Positions 1 to 10,404 of a DNA stretch of 64,000 nucleotides are shown piece by piece. This DNA comes from Hyphomicrobiales bacterium (GTDB taxonomy: Bacteria; Pseudomonadota; Alphaproteobacteria; Rhizobiales; Rhizobiaceae): the NCBI GenBank assembly GCA_900468285.1, contig UBTF01000013.1, positions 62,001-126,000 on the forward strand, written 5' to 3'. The notes under the pieces were generated by a model. That model was not told the origin of the DNA, made no database searches, and saw only the letters and a program-made list of their open reading frames with translations. How positions within the stretch are numbered: position 1 is the first letter of the stretch; each line of letters begins with the position of its first letter. The position numbers and the translations under genes are program-made.

Positions 1-858
1 GTGGCGAACAATGCCACGACCATTGCCTCGGGCTCGACGGAAATTCGTGTCGCGGCAGACCAACTTGCACAGCGAACGAGCCAGCAGGCGGCGTCTCTGG
101 AAGAGAGCGCGGCGGCACTGGAGCAGATAACGACGACGGTAAAGGATTCCAGCCAGCGGGCCAACGAGGCCGGGAAGCTGGTTAACTCCACAAAACAAAG
201 CGCCGAAGTATCAGGCGCGATTGTCGACCGGGCCATCGGGGCCATGGACCAAATCTCACAGTCTTCCGGTGAGATCACCAACATTATCGGCGTTATCGAC
301 GATATCGCCTTTCAGACAAACCTACTTGCCCTGAATGCCGGGGTAGAGGCCGCCCGCGCAGGCGAGGCTGGCAAGGGTTTTGCCGTCGTCGCACAGGAGG
401 TTCGCGAACTTGCGCAGCGTTCGGCAAGTGCAGCAAAGGAAATCAAGCAACTGATCAACAAATCTCGGGAACAGGTCGCCAACGGTGTCGATCTTGTCGG
501 CCAGACGGGGAGCGCCCTCAAGGAGATTGCGTCCAAGGTCGGACTGATCGATGCCAATGTCGCGGCTATCGTCGAGGCCACCAAGGAGCAGGCAAGCGGT
601 CTGGCGGAAATCAATGATGCCGTCAACATCATGGATCAGGCAACTCAGAAAAATGCGGCAATGGTGGAAGAGACCAACGCCGCGAGCCACGGCCTGGCGC
701 GCGAAGCCGAGAGCCTGAGAGAATTGCTGGGTCAGTTCAAGATCGGCAATTCCGCCCCCTCCCCCCGCGTCCCGGAGGCACGTGTCGCGCCATCGCCAGT
801 CAGGATGGTAGCATCGTCCAGACAGACTGCAGCGGCAGCCAAATGGGAAGACTTCTAA
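1..858 (+). CDS. Methyl-accepting chemotaxis protein, C-terminal part (5' end outside window)
   Basis: This is the cytoplasmic signalling domain of a chemoreceptor, which controls the CheA kinase through CheW at the cell pole. The reading frame is open from the first base, so the sensor, membrane and HAMP parts lie upstream of the window and the GTG at position 1 is probably not the start. Residues about 100-150 hold the conserved hairpin tip ([20 protein letters not shown], then [15 protein letters not shown]), flanked by long heptad-repeat helices with Gln/Glu adaptation sites. After a flexible Pro/Ala-rich tail the protein ends in KWEDF, which resembles the C-terminal pentapeptide used by some receptors to tether CheR/CheB. 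The family call is certain; the ligand cannot be told from this fragment. Confidence 0.95.
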   Translation: MANNATTIASGSTEIRVAADQLAQRTSQQAASLEESAAALEQITTTVKDSSQRANEAGKLVNSTKQSAEVSGAIVDRAIGAMDQISQSSGEITNIIGVIDDIAFQTNLLALNAGVEAARAGEAGKGFAVVAQEVRELAQRSASAAKEIKQLINKSREQVANGVDLVGQTGSALKEIASKVGLIDANVAAIVEATKEQASGLAEINDAVNIMDQATQKNAAMVEETNAASHGLAREAESLRELLGQFKIGNSAPSPRVPEARVAPSPVRMVASSRQTAAAAKWEDF

Positions 859-880
859 GCCGAGACTTTCCCGGCCAACA

Positions 881-907
881 AAAAAGGCGGCAATCTGCCG
901 CCTTTTT
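881..907. terminator. Bidirectional Rho-independent terminator
   Basis: A GGCGGCA/TGCCGCC stem with a three-base loop is flanked by five A on the left and five T on the right. It therefore works in both directions, ending the chemoreceptor gene and the convergent MFS transporter gene. Confidence 0.9.
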
Positions 908-927
908 CATGTGTCATATCGTGTCGC

Positions 928-2583
928 TCAGGTGAACAATACGAATGTCTTCTGCAGCGTAATCCAGATACCCCAGATGATGGGGATACCGACGATTGCC
1001 CATGCGATCAGCGCCTTGGCGTCGAAGCCACCCTTGCCAATTCCGAAAGATCCGGTCGGACCGGCGCCAGCAGCTGTCGTCTTGGCCTGAAGGGCCGCAA
1101 CTTCTTCTTCCGACATGTACCACTTGTCGGCAAGCGGCTTCACCATCAGATTGGCGATGAGGCCGAGGACCAACATGCCAGCCAGGATATACATCGTGAA
1201 GTCATAGACCTGGGCGCGCGGAATACCGGCGGCGATCTGCGCTTCACGAATGTAGTTGACGACGACAGGCCCGATGATGCCCGCCGTTGCCCAGGCTGTG
1301 AGCAAGCGGCCATGGATGGCGCCAACGAACTGGGTGCCGAAGATATCGGCAAGATAGGCCGGAATAGTCGCAAAGCCACCGCCATACATCGAAACGATGA
1401 TGCAGAGCATTCCAACGAAAAGCGCCTTGTTGCCCAGACCTGCCGCCCAGGGAGCCGATGCATAAAGCAGGATGCCGAGAGCAAAGAAGGTGAAGTAGGT
1501 GCCCTTGCGGCCGATGCGGTCAGAGAGCGAAGCCCAGAAGAAACGACCGGCGATGTTGAATACCGACAGCAAGCCGGTGAAACCGGCGGCGATTGCGGCG
1601 ATCTGCGCCAGTTGCTCCGGGGTGAGATCAGCGAACTTGACGTCCGGCTGGCCAATCAGCGAACCGGCAAAGATTTCCTGGAGCATCGGGGATGCCATGC
1701 CCAGAACGCCGATACCGGCAGAAACGTTAAGGCACAGAACGAGCCAGATCATCCAGAACTGCTTCGTCTTGTGCGCGTTTTTCAGATGCACGTGACGGGT
1801 CGTGATCATGGAATTCTTGGCAGCAGGCGCTGTCCAGCCTTCCGGCTTCCAGCCAGCTGGCGGAATGCGGTAGCCAAAGGCACCGGCCATCATGAAGACG
1901 AAATAGATCGCTGCCATGACAAGGAAGGTTTCCCACACGCCGATGGAAACGTCGGTGCGGAAATGGCGCATGAGAGCGTCAGCAAGAGGCGCACCAATCA
2001 TTGCACCACCACCAAAGCCCATGATGGCCATGCCGGTTGCCATGCCGCGACGGTCCGGGAACCACTTGATCAGGGTGGAAACCGGAGAGATGTAGCCAAG
2101 GCCAAGGCCGATACCGCCGATAACGCCAGCGCCGAACCACATCAGCCAAAGCTGGTGTGTCATGATGCCGATGGCAGCGATGGTCATGCCGCCGCACCAG
2201 CAGATTGCCGATACGAAGCCTGCCTTGCGGGGACCCGCACGCTCCAGCCATCCACCCCATATGGCGGCAGAGCAGCCCAGGAGAACGAAGAAGAGTGTGT
2301 AGATCCAGCCGAGGTCACTGACGCGCCAGTCGCATGTGGTGGTGAACAGCGCAGATGCGAGGTTGAGGTCGGTACATGCAACGGACGACGTGATGCCGAT
2401 TGCCTTGGTGAGCGGCAGCCAGAAAACCGAGAAGCCGTAAGCCATGCCGATGCACAGATGGATGGCCAAAGCGGCCGGGGGAACCAGCCAGCGGTTGAAG
2501 CCAGGTTTTGCGATAATTCTTTCGCGGTCCAGAAGACCTGCACCCGCACCTGTCGGCGCGAATGTTTCGTTGGTCGCAGTCAT
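928..2583 (-). CDS. OFA-family (oxalate/formate antiporter-like) MFS transporter with fused C-terminal small-subunit-like helix
   Basis: This is a predicted inner-membrane carboxylate transporter of about 551 residues in the oxalate:formate antiporter branch of the major facilitator superfamily. About twelve hydrophobic segments are visible, with MFS loop motifs such as DRRGMATGMAIMGFGGGAM and FWASLSDRIGRKGT. A tail of about 60 residues follows the last MFS helix, with the sequence MSEEEVAALQAK, a Gly-rich linker and one extra hydrophobic helix (AIVGIPIIWGIWITL). That helix resembles the separate small subunit peptide found beside many OFA transporters. The start chosen is the ATG at 2583, because GGAGGG sits 7 bases upstream; a GTG 18 bases further upstream lies before that site. 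The gene has its own sigma54 promoter and lies downstream of a sigma54-type two-component system. Substrate (formate, oxalate or another small acid) is inferred only. Confidence 0.85.
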   Translation of the reverse strand: MTATNETFAPTGAGAGLLDRERIIAKPGFNRWLVPPAALAIHLCIGMAYGFSVFWLPLTKAIGITSSVACTDLNLASALFTTTCDWRVSDLGWIYTLFFVLLGCSAAIWGGWLERAGPRKAGFVSAICWCGGMTIAAIGIMTHQLWLMWFGAGVIGGIGLGLGYISPVSTLIKWFPDRRGMATGMAIMGFGGGAMIGAPLADALMRHFRTDVSIGVWETFLVMAAIYFVFMMAGAFGYRIPPAGWKPEGWTAPAAKNSMITTRHVHLKNAHKTKQFWMIWLVLCLNVSAGIGVLGMASPMLQEIFAGSLIGQPDVKFADLTPEQLAQIAAIAAGFTGLLSVFNIAGRFFWASLSDRIGRKGTYFTFFALGILLYASAPWAAGLGNKALFVGMLCIIVSMYGGGFATIPAYLADIFGTQFVGAIHGRLLTAWATAGIIGPVVVNYIREAQIAAGIPRAQVYDFTMYILAGMLVLGLIANLMVKPLADKWYMSEEEVAALQAKTTAAGAGPTGSFGIGKGGFDAKALIAWAIVGIPIIWGIWITLQKTFVLFT

Positions 2584-2690
2584 TTGTGTCCCTCCATTCA
2601 CCGCGCCAGGCGATGAATTTCGATGTTGTTATTCATTTCCACGGTGTCGGAGCAGCGTCTGGCGCTTCCTGGCGCAAGGCGCGCTCCGAT

Positions 2691-2706
2691 ACATTGGAAA
2701 CAATGT
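2691..2706. repeat. Perfect dyad in the transporter leader
   Basis: ACATTG, four bases (GAAA), then CAATGT form a perfect inverted repeat about 85 bp downstream of the predicted start of transcription and about 110 bp before the transporter ATG. The neighbouring CAATGTCCCA shares the TGTCCCA half of the upstream dyads. It could be a weak operator or a leader hairpin; function unknown. Confidence 0.4.
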
Positions 2707-2793
2707 CCCAAGCCCACGGGGCCAAAATGCGCGGGCGGCTCCTTCTACGGGACGCTCACATGCACTGGCCTGATGTGTTGCCATTCAAGGCTC

Positions 2794-2809
2794 AGCAATT
2801 CATGTGCCA
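2794..2809 (-). promoter_or_regulatory. Sigma54 (-24/-12) promoter of the OFA transporter
   Basis: Read on the minus strand the site is TGGCAC-ATGAA-TTGCT, an exact match to the sigma54 consensus TGGCAC-N5-TTGCW with GG and GC at the canonical spacing. The predicted start of transcription is near 2783, giving a leader of about 200 bases before the transporter ATG. The gene immediately upstream encodes a histidine kinase whose partner is a sigma54 activator, which makes a chance match unlikely. Confidence 0.88.
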
Positions 2810-2859
2810 GAAACGAAATTGAGATTTATCAACGAGATAGACAGGCATTAATCAGGCAG

Positions 2860-2898
2860 TGGGACAAAATGTCCCAGCAGCCCCGACAAAATGTCCAC
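2860..2898. promoter_or_regulatory. Two tandem dyads, likely enhancer sites for the sigma54 activator
   Basis: The first is a perfect palindrome, TGGGACA-AAA-TGTCCCA (2860-2876). The second (about 2882-2898) has the same GACA-AAA-TGTC core with imperfect flanks. Their centres are 22 bp apart, close to two helical turns, and lie about 60 and 82 bp upstream of the -24 element. This is where NtrC/DctD-type activators usually bind. They fall just after the kinase stop codon. Confidence 0.75.
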
Positions 2899-2942
2899 AT
2901 TTTTGCTTTCTTTTCGCCACGATCGGATGGCTTTGGCTGACC

Positions 2943-4964
2943 CTAGAGAGCCTGCGGCAGCCATATGGTGAAGGACGTACCCTGGCCGGGAATGCTCTCG
3001 ACAGTAATTTCACCGCCTTGCCGGGCAATCAGCATCTGGCTGACGGACAGGCCGAGACCCGTTCCCTCCTGCCGCTTCGTCGTGAAGAAGGGATCAAAAA
3101 TTCGGGCGACGACATCTTCACTCATGCCCACGCCATTATCCTTCACGGCAAGCCCGACCCCATGTGACCCGTGCCGTTCCTCATCAAAGCTGGTCAATGT
3201 AAGGGTTCCGCCCTCAGGCATGGCATGAGCGGCATTGACGATGAGGTTGACCAGTACCTGCTGCAGTTCGGTGCGGTTCATCGCCAGAAGGCCGGTGGCA
3301 TTGTCTGCCCTGACGATGTCGATGCCTGCGCGGCTGAGCACATGTTTGACTAGCGGCATACAGTCTGAGATCACCGCGTCCGGGCTGAGACGCTCCACAT
3401 ATCCGGCAAATTCCTCCGGTCTGGCAAACTGCAGAAGCTTGCCCACGATCCGGCTGATCCGCTCGACCTGCTCATCGATCAGATTGAACTCCGTCCTCGC
3501 CAGATCCGCCTGATCGCCCAGAATCACACGCGCGACTTCGAGATTGCCCTGGATCACCGCAATCGGATTGTTGATCTCGTGGGCGACGCCCGCGGTAATT
3601 TCGCCGATCGTCGCCAGCTTTTCCGACATGACCAATTGCTTCGTGGTTGCCTCCAGACGCAGATTGGCAAGCTGCAATTCCTGTGTGCGTTGGCCGACCC
3701 GGACGTTGAGCTCCTCGTTCCAAGCGCGCAGCTCACCCTCGCGCTGCTGGAGCCGATCAAGCAGCTCATCAAGGTGAACGGCCACCTGTCCTATCTCGTC
3801 TGCATTCGGCGGCAGGCCGGTGCGCGCCGAAAGATTGCCGTCATCAACCTGTGAAATCGTCTCGGTAATGCGTTCCAGCGGTTTGAAGATGGCCCGTGCC
3901 CAGCGCAGAAAAACAGGAATGCTGAGAATCGTAATGCCCAGAAACGCCGCAATAACAGAACCAAGCGTCTCATACTTGGCCTGCGCAAACGGGGCCTCCA
4001 GAAAACCGACATAGAGCATTCCCACGCGCTTGCCATAGCTGTCCACCAATGGCTCATAGGCTGAAATATACCAGTCGTTGACGACAAAGGCGCTGTCCAG
4101 CCAGACCTGACCGGAACCCAGAACGGCGGAATACACCACCTGCGATACTCTGGTCCCCAGAGCCCGCTGATTCTCGAACAGCCGCACATTGGTGCTGATG
4201 CGGACATCATCCAGAAAAAGGGTAGCCGTGCCTTGGCTTCCCTCCGGAAGACTGGCCTTTCGGTAGACGAGATCATTGATCGTATCGATGAAATCGAGGT
4301 TCTGGTTGAGCAGCCTGCCGCCAACCAGCGCAAGCGTCGTTCCATCACGCAGCTGGAGCGGGCTTGCCGCATGGATCATCATTCCGCGGGTTTCGGTAGG
4401 TTTTTCTCCCCTCTGGGCGTTGGCGGTCGGCACGAGGTCAAGCCGCGCTCTTTGTGCAAGAGCAGGCGACAGCGTCTTCAGATCCTCCTCGGAAAAAACA
4501 TCGATAGCATGAGATGCTTTGCCTGCAAGGGCAGACGAACGCACCGGCCAATCGACGCGCGTCCGGCCTGTTCCGGTACCGGCGCTTGCGGAAATCGCTC
4601 CCCCGCCATCCACGACGAACAGAAAGTCGAGGCCGAGCTTTTGCCTGCTGTCTTCCAGAAAGAGCCTGAGCGCCTCTTCATCCCCCTCGGTGGTGATGTC
4701 TCTGAGGCGGGCCGAAGCGCTGATCGCACCCAGCCGTTCGCCGGTGTTCTCGAGGATTGTTGCGAGATACTGATGGGCAACGGTCAGGTCACTGTTGACC
4801 TTGGTGGTCAGGAGCGCATCGAACTTACCGCTCCACCGTACCATGGTTACGCCGAGCAGCAGCGGCAGAATGACGAGCGTCGGCAACAAGGCGATGGCCA
4901 GAAGCCGAAACCGGACTGATTTCAATGCGCCAAATACGCTAAAAAGCCCCGGTTTTTCAGCCAT
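2943..4964 (-). CDS. Membrane sensor histidine kinase (DctB-like architecture)
   Basis: This is a 673-residue two-component sensor kinase. A first membrane helix (about 18-42) is followed by a large periplasmic region (about 43-332) that looks like a double Cache-type ligand-binding domain, a second helix (333-355), HAMP (about 356-410), a coiled coil, and HisKA with the phospho-accepting H462 in AHEINNPIAVIQGN. The HATPase has its N box (NLIVNAAHAMPEGG) and the later DNGVGM and GTGLGLS motifs. The start is the ATG at 4964, which overlaps the regulator stop by 8 bases (ATGGCTGA), pointing to translational coupling. A longer in-frame version would run far into the regulator gene. The partner is the adjacent sigma54 activator. 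The ligand is probably a small carboxylate, inferred from the transporter. Confidence 0.9.
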   Translation of the reverse strand: MAEKPGLFSVFGALKSVRFRLLAIALLPTLVILPLLLGVTMVRWSGKFDALLTTKVNSDLTVAHQYLATILENTGERLGAISASARLRDITTEGDEEALRLFLEDSRQKLGLDFLFVVDGGGAISASAGTGTGRTRVDWPVRSSALAGKASHAIDVFSEEDLKTLSPALAQRARLDLVPTANAQRGEKPTETRGMMIHAASPLQLRDGTTLALVGGRLLNQNLDFIDTINDLVYRKASLPEGSQGTATLFLDDVRISTNVRLFENQRALGTRVSQVVYSAVLGSGQVWLDSAFVVNDWYISAYEPLVDSYGKRVGMLYVGFLEAPFAQAKYETLGSVIAAFLGITILSIPVFLRWARAIFKPLERITETISQVDDGNLSARTGLPPNADEIGQVAVHLDELLDRLQQREGELRAWNEELNVRVGQRTQELQLANLRLEATTKQLVMSEKLATIGEITAGVAHEINNPIAVIQGNLEVARVILGDQADLARTEFNLIDEQVERISRIVGKLLQFARPEEFAGYVERLSPDAVISDCMPLVKHVLSRAGIDIVRADNATGLLAMNRTELQQVLVNLIVNAAHAMPEGGTLTLTSFDEERHGSHGVGLAVKDNGVGMSEDVVARIFDPFFTTKRQEGTGLGLSVSQMLIARQGGEITVESIPGQGTSFTIWLPQAL

Positions 4965-6342
4965 GCCAGAAAGACATCTTACGATCGATCGTCTTTCGCG
5001 AAATTCCAAGCCGCCTTGAAGCCTCGTCCCTGTTGCCCGAAACGTCACTCAACACAGCCAGTATATGACGTCGCTCGACTTCCTCCAGTGTCCCGGAAGA
5101 GCTTTGCAGCGGGACACTGCCTTTCAGATCGAGCGGAAAAAGGCCAAGGATGAGGCTTCGCTCGATGAAATTGCGCAGTTCCCGCACGTTTCCCGGCCAA
5201 TGGTAGGAAAGAAGCATTGAACGAACCGCATCGTCCATGGCCACAGGCGGCATTCCCAGTTGCTGCGAAAGCTTGTGCATGAACAACTCGCAGAGTTCCA
5301 GAACATCCTGGTCACGGTCACGCAACGGCGCCAGATAAATCTGCATGACGTTGATACGGTAGAACAAATCTGCCCGGAACCTGCCTTTCTCCACATCCGC
5401 CGCCAGATCGGCATTGGTCGCGAAGATGAAGCGTATATCGATCGGTACTTCGCGCTCGGCACCGACGGGTCGGACTTTCCGATCTTCGAGAACGCGCAAC
5501 AATTTGCTTTGCAAGGGGACCGGCATTTCGCCAATCTCATCCAGAAACAATGTTCCGCCCTGCGCGTGCAGAAACAATCCTTCCCGACGCGTATCCGCCC
5601 CCGTAAACGCACCTTTCACGTGGCCAAAGAGTTCGGTTTCCAGCATGTCGGCGGGAATGGCTGCGCAATTGACCGGCACGAATGGTTTGCTGGCACGGTC
5701 GGACAGATCATGGATGGAGTGCGCCAGCACTTCCTTGCCTGTTCCGGATTCGCCAGTCAGCAGAACGGAGGTTGGCAACGGCGCAACCCGGCTTATCATG
5801 TCGCGCGTCTGTTGAATGGTGGCAGAACTGCCGACCAGCCGATCCCTGAGGAAAATATGGTCGGCGGCCGTCCTCAACTGATATTTGAGTGCCGAATTTT
5901 CCCGCTGGAGATTGGAACGATCAAGCGCACGTGAGATCGCATTCAGGATCTGGTTTGACCGAAACGGCTTGAGAACGAAATCCGCAGCGCCAGCGCGGAT
6001 GGCCTGGATTGCGGTGTCGAGATCCGCATAGGCCGTCATCAGGATTGCATCGGCATAGAAGCCGACCGCTCTCTGTTCCGCGAGCCATTCAAGGCCTGTT
6101 TTTTTCGGCATGATATTGTCGAGAATGACGATATCGAAATGGCGCTCGTCGAGCTTTCGGGTCGCCTCTGCGGTATCTGCGGCCTCGTCCACAAAGGCAC
6201 AACGCGTCTCGAGCGTCCGCATGAGAAAGTTGCGCATGCCGGGCTCGTCATCGATGATGAGAACCGAGGCCTTGGCTAGCCACGGGCCGAAATCCGGCTC
6301 CTGTCCTTTTGCCTTGGTCTTCGGGATCATGTCATGTTGCAT
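4957..6342 (-). CDS. Sigma54-dependent response regulator (NtrC/DctD type)
   Basis: This 461-residue activator has three parts. The receiver domain (about 25-140) has acidic D31/D32, phospho-acceptor D75, T103 and K125. The AAA+ domain (about 165-400) has Walker A GESGTGKE (197-204), the sigma54-contacting GAFTGA loop (244-249) and Walker B with LFLDEIGEM. A Fis-type helix-turn-helix fills the last 45 residues (RDEASRRLGISRKTIDRK). All key residues are intact, so it should be a functional phosphorylation-dependent activator. The start ATG at 6342 follows GGGAG at good spacing. Its likely target is the transporter promoter at 2794-2809 through the dyads at 2860-2898. Confidence 0.93.
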   Translation of the reverse strand: MQHDMIPKTKAKGQEPDFGPWLAKASVLIIDDEPGMRNFLMRTLETRCAFVDEAADTAEATRKLDERHFDIVILDNIMPKKTGLEWLAEQRAVGFYADAILMTAYADLDTAIQAIRAGAADFVLKPFRSNQILNAISRALDRSNLQRENSALKYQLRTAADHIFLRDRLVGSSATIQQTRDMISRVAPLPTSVLLTGESGTGKEVLAHSIHDLSDRASKPFVPVNCAAIPADMLETELFGHVKGAFTGADTRREGLFLHAQGGTLFLDEIGEMPVPLQSKLLRVLEDRKVRPVGAEREVPIDIRFIFATNADLAADVEKGRFRADLFYRINVMQIYLAPLRDRDQDVLELCELFMHKLSQQLGMPPVAMDDAVRSMLLSYHWPGNVRELRNFIERSLILGLFPLDLKGSVPLQSSSGTLEEVERRHILAVLSDVSGNRDEASRRLGISRKTIDRKMSFWHG

Positions 6343-6503
6343 GGTATTCTCCCGGCACGCAACATCAGCGGACCGTCAGATTTTTGCGTGGAGACGCCGG
6401 TTTCGCGCTCAGGGCCAGCCGCGCGCGTTACGGAGTTGAGGAATAGCAAAACTGCATCAGAAAGCAAAAGGAATGCTGATGCCGTGCTTGCCGATATCTT
6501 ACC

Positions 6504-7313
6504 TCAGTCAACAAGAACCCTGTCGGAGCGCGTGAATATTTCCATGTCATCACCCCTGACCAGGGCGACGAGTGTCATGCCGGCACGTTCGGCGGTTTCG
6601 ATCGCCAGGGCGGTTGGAGCTGACACCGCCGCGAGGATACCGCTACCGAGGATCGCGGCCTTCTGGACCATCTCGACGGAGATCCGGCTCGTCACGACCA
6701 CTACGCCTGCGCTGCCGGTACCGCCGCTGCGCAGAACCGCCCCTGCCAGCTTATCCAACGCATTGTGCCGCCCGACATCCTCCCGCGCGGCTTGAAGTCC
6801 CTCTCCAGGAATATAGAAGCCGCAACCGTGCACCGCACGGGTTTGCCGGAAAATGGGTTGGGCTTCATGGAGCGCATCCATGGCAGCCACGAGATCATCA
6901 GCGGAAACCTTGAGATCGCAATGCGACACATCCGGAATGGGCCGCAATGCCTGCTCGATCGATTCAATGCCGCATAGGCCACACCCAACGGGCCCCGCCA
7001 TGTGACGCCTGCGTGAGCGCAAGGCGTCAGCCTGCTCATCGAAGAGCGACACCTGGACGTCGAAACCCTGCCCGGTCTCCAGCACGTCCACAGCATCAAT
7101 CTGCGAAACGCTCGATATGATCCCCTCGGTGAGGCTGAAGCCAACCGCAAAATCTTCCAGATCCGCAGGTGTGGCCATCATAACGGCATGTGTGGTTCCG
7201 CCATATGAGAAAGCAACGGCGACTTCTTCAGGAGAATCCCGAAGGCCCTCGCTGACGACGCCATCACGGCGGGATATGCGTTTGACGGAGCGATACGGGG
7301 AAGTTGCGGGCAT
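6504..7313 (-). CDS. fdhD: Formate dehydrogenase accessory sulfurtransferase FdhD
   Basis: FdhD passes sulfur from the cysteine desulfurase to the molybdenum cofactor of formate dehydrogenases and is needed for their activity. The 269-residue protein has the conserved CGLCG loop with C111 and C114, the sulfur-carrying cysteines of the family, and the VGRHNALDK and SRISVEMVQKAA motifs. It lies 161 bp upstream of the response regulator on the same strand. No formate dehydrogenase structural gene is in the window. The neighbouring OFA transporter gives a possible formate link, but co-transcription is not shown. Confidence 0.93.
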   Translation of the reverse strand: MPATSPYRSVKRISRRDGVVSEGLRDSPEEVAVAFSYGGTTHAVMMATPADLEDFAVGFSLTEGIISSVSQIDAVDVLETGQGFDVQVSLFDEQADALRSRRRHMAGPVGCGLCGIESIEQALRPIPDVSHCDLKVSADDLVAAMDALHEAQPIFRQTRAVHGCGFYIPGEGLQAAREDVGRHNALDKLAGAVLRSGGTGSAGVVVVTSRISVEMVQKAAILGSGILAAVSAPTALAIETAERAGMTLVALVRGDDMEIFTRSDRVLVD

Positions 7314-7456
7314 GGACAGACCTTAGTGGAAATACTGAATGATTGCCTGAAACGCGATTGCGCCGATCTCGATCAACGCTTTCGGCTTCTTTAGCTATCT
7401 CTGAAGAGACATACTATACCAGCGTAGGGCGACCATGCGCGATTAAGTGCAGCCCA

Positions 7457-7484
7457 AAAGAAAAAGCGGCCCGTTGGGCCGCTT
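7457..7484 (-). terminator. Terminator of the atp operon
   Basis: A nine-base stem AAGCGGCCC/GGGCCGCTT with a GTT loop is followed, on the minus strand, by a T-rich tract. It lies about 50 bp after the atpC stop codon. Confidence 0.85.
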
Positions 7485-7533
7485 GAAGGTTCCGCTTTTT
7501 GGGCAGTCGTTCTTACGAACCCGCCCGGTGCTT

Positions 7534-7944
7534 TCAAGCAGCGACAAGAACCTCGTGCAGGTTCGTCAATTCATAGAGATGCTTTTCAAGCTTTGTCAGA
7601 TGTTCGTGATGGTGGCTGCCTTCGTCAATCTCTGAACGGGCGGCATCGATACGCTTCTGCAGGTCATCGGCGCTCAGTTCGTCGGCCGGCGTGGCAGATT
7701 CGGCAAGCAGCGTGCAACCTGTGGGCAAGATATCTGCGAAACCACCGAAAACCACATATTTGTGGGACTCGCCGGAAGCCAGCTTTACGGTCACGATACC
7801 AGGCTTGATTGTTGTCATAACCGGTGCGTGGTTTGGCAGCACGGTCATTTCACCAAGCGTGGCAGGAATGACAACTTCAGTAACCGTTTCGGAAACAAGC
7901 AGACGCTCTGGGGAAACAAGTTCGAATTTGAAACTGTCAGCCAT
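7534..7944 (-). CDS. atpC: ATP synthase F1 subunit epsilon
   Basis: The 136-residue epsilon subunit joins the central stalk of the F1 motor and inhibits ATP hydrolysis. The N-terminal beta-sandwich is clear (FELVSPERLLVSETVTEVVI, GEMTVLPNHAPVMT), followed by a short helical C-terminal domain. It is the last gene of atpHAGDC, 71 bp after atpD, and is followed by a terminator. Confidence 0.97.
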   Translation of the reverse strand: MADSFKFELVSPERLLVSETVTEVVIPATLGEMTVLPNHAPVMTTIKPGIVTVKLASGESHKYVVFGGFADILPTGCTLLAESATPADELSADDLQKRIDAARSEIDEGSHHHEHLTKLEKHLYELTNLHEVLVAA

Positions 7945-8015
7945 GGCTTTTCACTTCTTTTTTGTTGCGCGACGGGCAAAGGCGCGTGTCAAACCACGCG
8001 CCTTCTTTCATAGTA

Positions 8016-9491
<1,476 letters not shown>

Positions 9492-9497
9492 TTAACC

Positions 9498-10376
9498 TCA
9501 GAGCGCTTCCGCGCCCGAAATGATTTCAATCAGTTCCTTGGTGATCTGAGCCTGGCGTTGACGGTTATAGGAAAGCGTCAGCTTGTGGATCATTTCACCG
9601 GCGTTGCGCGTGGCATTGTCCATCGCGCTCATCTTGGCACCCATTTCGCCAGCAACGTTTTCGAGCAGAGCTCGGAAAACCTGAACCGAAATGTTGCGCG
9701 GAATAAGGTCTTCCAGAATGGAAGCCGCATCCGGCTCGTATTCGTAGATAGCCGTCGTGGTCGGCTGCACAGCGTCAGCGGCAGGGGCAGCAGCAGGGAT
9801 GAGCTGCAGGCCTGTCGGCACCTGGCTGATCACCGACTTGAATTCGGAATAGATCAGCGTGCAAACATCGAATTCACCGGCGTTGAAACGCGCGATGATC
9901 TTCTTGGCAATGCCATCCGCATTCTCGAACCCGACCCGCTTCACGTCACGCAACTCGATGCGCTCGATGATATTGGATGCGAATTCGCGACGAAGGCTGT
10001 CGTAGCCCTTCTTGCCGACAGTCATGATCTTGACCGTCTTGCCTTCTGAGATCAGCTTGCGGGCACGATCACGGGCAAAGCGGGAAATCTGGCTGTTGAA
10101 ACCGCCGCAAAGACCACGCTCAGCGGTACAGACGACGAGCAGATGCACGTCGTCCTTGCCCGTACCGGTCATCAGAACCGGAGCAACGTCTGCTTCAACC
10201 GCCTGCGCGATGTTGGCAAGAACGGCGCCCATGCGCTGCGAGTAAGGCCGGGCGGCCTCCGCAGCTTCCTGGGCGCGCCGAAGCTTCGCCGCGGCGACCA
10301 TTTTCATCGCCTTGGTAATCTTCTGCGTCGCCTTTACGGAGGCAATGCGGTTTTTCAGATCCTTTAGTGAAGGCAT
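9498..10376 (-). CDS. atpG: ATP synthase F1 subunit gamma
   Basis: The central rotor shaft of F1. The 292-residue protein shows the family N-terminus ([31 protein letters not shown]), the internal [12 protein letters not shown] motif and the C-terminal helix with [12 protein letters not shown] and [15 protein letters not shown]. It sits between atpA and atpD with short gaps on both sides. Confidence 0.98.
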   Translation of the reverse strand: MPSLKDLKNRIASVKATQKITKAMKMVAAAKLRRAQEAAEAARPYSQRMGAVLANIAQAVEADVAPVLMTGTGKDDVHLLVVCTAERGLCGGFNSQISRFARDRARKLISEGKTVKIMTVGKKGYDSLRREFASNIIERIELRDVKRVGFENADGIAKKIIARFNAGEFDVCTLIYSEFKSVISQVPTGLQLIPAAAPAADAVQPTTTAIYEYEPDAASILEDLIPRNISVQVFRALLENVAGEMGAKMSAMDNATRNAGEMIHKLTLSYNRQRQAQITKELIEIISGAEAL

Positions 10377-10404
10377 CCGTTATCCGTCCCAGTCACGAGG
10401 CTAA

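Noticed and set aside
4965..5048. N-terminal extension of the histidine kinase into the regulator gene
   Set aside because: The extension is basic and non-homologous; the ATG at 4964 with an 8-base overlap gives the usual start.
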